DNA of 64,000 nt from Schlegelella_A sp038318385 (GTDB lineage Bacteria; Pseudomonadota; Gammaproteobacteria; Burkholderiales; Burkholderiaceae_C), in contig JBBQCD010000001.1 in the NCBI GenBank assembly GCA_038318385.1, positions 1-64,000 of the forward strand. The letters run 5' to 3'. Numbering within the stretch: the stretch's first letter is position 1; the number at the start of each line of letters is the position of its first letter. Positions 63,107 through 64,000 of the stretch are shown piece by piece. The translations under genes and the position numbers were made by a program. The notes under the pieces are model-generated. The model was given only the letters and a program-made list of their open reading frames with translations, was not told where the DNA came from and made no database searches.

Positions 63107-63135
63107 TTGACACTGATCAAATCATATCTTAACAT
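63107..63135 (+). promoter_or_regulatory. Sigma70-type promoter upstream of the ABA4-like gene
   Basis: A perfect -35 hexamer TTGACA at 63107 is followed after exactly 17 bases by TAACAT as -10, in an AT-rich island of this high-G+C window. A second TTGACA occurs at 63140. CTTGACACTG and CTTGACAGTG are near-direct repeats 33 bases apart and could be TetR half-sites. The reading direction fits the gene starting at 63191. Confidence 0.65.
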
Positions 63136-63190
63136 AATCTTGACAGTGTTTGGTTCAAGCCTGACCACATCGTTCCGCCAAGGAGTTGCC

Positions 63191-63652
63191 GTGTCCCTGA
63201 CGTATCTGATCGATCCCGAGCGTCTGTTCTCCTTCGGCAGCTCGCTGGCGATGCTGGCCTGGCTGGCGCTCGCCGCGTCACCGGCTGCGGCCCCCTGGGC
63301 GCCGCGGGTGCGCTTCGTCGCGGGGCGCGTGCTGCCATTGTTGCTGGCCATGGGCTATGCAGCCCTGTTCGCCAGCCACGGCATGGGGGACGGCGGCTTC
63401 GGTTCGATAGCCGCCGTCCAGCGCCTCTTCGCTTCACCGCCATTGCTCGTCGCCGGCTGGCTGCACTACCTCGCCTTCGACCTGTTCGTCGGTGCCTGGA
63501 TCGCCGAACGAGCCGCCGCAATCCACCTGCCGCACGCGCTGGTGCTCCCGCTGCTCGCCTTGACCTTCCTTTTCGGACCGTCCGGATTCCTGGCGTTTGC
63601 CGGGGTTCGCCTTCTGTGGAGACGTCGCCCTCGCGACCCCGTGCCGATCTGA
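63191..63652 (+). CDS. ABA4-like (DUF4281) membrane protein
   Basis: A 153-residue protein of four helices. The landmarks HYLAFDLFVGAWIAERAAAI and LLALTFLFGPSGFLAFAGVR are typical of the ABA4-like family, named after a plant carotenoid protein; bacterial function is not established. The GTG start has AGGAG about five bases upstream. It is probably controlled by the divergent TetR regulator. Confidence 0.88.
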   Translation: MSLTYLIDPERLFSFGSSLAMLAWLALAASPAAAPWAPRVRFVAGRVLPLLLAMGYAALFASHGMGDGGFGSIAAVQRLFASPPLLVAGWLHYLAFDLFVGAWIAERAAAIHLPHALVLPLLALTFLFGPSGFLAFAGVRLLWRRRPRDPVPI

Positions 63653-63704
63653 ATCGACAGCACGTCCGTCTTTCCACGACAGACCCCTGCACGCGGAGAT
63701 CGCG

Positions 63705-64000
63705 ATGAACCTCCTGAACCTGACCACCTCGGCCCCGACCACGAACCACTTGGCGCCGCGTGCGTCGGTCGCCCCGGTCTCGAGACCGCTGCTCGTGGCA
63801 GCGCGCGACTGGCCCCGCGAACTGCTGGCCCGAGAACCCCGCCTGGCAATCTACGGCGCTCTCCTCCTCGTCCTGCTCGCACCGCTGGCTCTCGCCTGGG
63901 GAGTGGACGACAGAGTCCTGCGTGGGGCCAATGTCTGGCTGAAGCCGATGAAGTTCGCCGGCGCCATTGCCCTGCTGGCACTGACGACCGCCTGGTTCGT
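63705..64000 (+). CDS. Membrane protein, 5' part only (cut by window edge)
   Basis: Open from ATG to the window end (98 codons). After a polar N-terminus it has a helix LAIYGALLLVLLAPLALAWG, then GANVWLKPMKFAGAIALLAL, a pattern of uncharacterised polytopic proteins with a conserved WLKPxKF motif. It follows the ABA4-like gene by 52 bases in the same direction, so both may respond to the TetR regulator. Confidence 0.75.
   Translation, partial: MNLLNLTTSAPTTNHLAPRASVAPVSRPLLVAARDWPRELLAREPRLAIYGALLLVLLAPLALAWGVDDRVLRGANVWLKPMKFAGAIALLALTTAWF

Overview
The window is dense, high-G+C DNA (near 70% by eye) from a Gram-negative bacterium. A betaproteobacterium is the best fit, probably near Burkholderiales. 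Three things point there: the run yebC-purD-hemF-nadD-rsfS-rlmH-maf-rng, which is a familiar betaproteobacterial order; a DUF3563 protein; and Tol-Pal, MsbA and lipopolysaccharide (LPS) genes. The species cannot be named from the sequence. No gene-free stretch exceeds 300 bases. No CRISPR array, transposase, integrase or rRNA gene was seen.

Positions 1-9100: part of a tRNA, then tRNA-Lys(UUU), then minus-strand tcdA, a YeeE/YedE sulfur transporter, and tolB-pal-cpoB. A family-2 glycosyltransferase lies upstream of tolB where tolQRA often sits. It is divergent from msbA, which is followed by a carboxymuconolactone-decarboxylase-like protein and a second family-2 glycosyltransferase.

Positions 9100-24500: one uninterrupted minus-strand block. 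Its upstream part is housekeeping (yebC, purD, hemF, nadD, rsfS, rlmH, maf, rng). Its downstream part is a tightly overlapping envelope-sugar operon: heptosyltransferase, rfbF, rfbG, an RfbC-like epimerase, a zinc-binding C-methyltransferase, a DegT aminotransferase, a NeuD-like acyltransferase, a CmcI-like methyltransferase and an unknown protein. Together these predict a CDP-linked, C-methylated, N-acylated 6-deoxy amino sugar.

Positions 24500-41970: mixed genes. They include a HerA-like ATPase, a molybdopterin oxidoreductase with its cytochrome b, an M14 peptidase, a three-gene operon of fatty-acid/sterol hydroxylase plus LytS/LytTR two-component system, several small envelope proteins, glnS, a PhyH dioxygenase, a sugar dehydrogenase lipoprotein, and DUF2177 and DUF3563 proteins.

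Positions 41995-51477: an eleven-gene minus-strand operon for a type II secretion / type IV pilus-like machine. It has PilO- and PilP-like proteins, a secretin with a C-terminal cohesin domain, four pseudopilin-like proteins, GspF, GspE and PilM/PilN-like proteins. No prepilin peptidase is present here. It is the most unusual system in the window, followed by the CDP-sugar operon.

Positions 51668-64000: FadE-like acyl-CoA dehydrogenase, an ETHE1-type persulfide dioxygenase/rhodanese fusion, a polar amino-acid ABC transporter with an extra membrane protein, a cytochrome b561/PepSY pair below a Fur-box-like site, an MFS exporter, a class V aminotransferase, a TetR regulator divergent from an ABA4-like membrane protein, and a membrane protein cut by the window edge.
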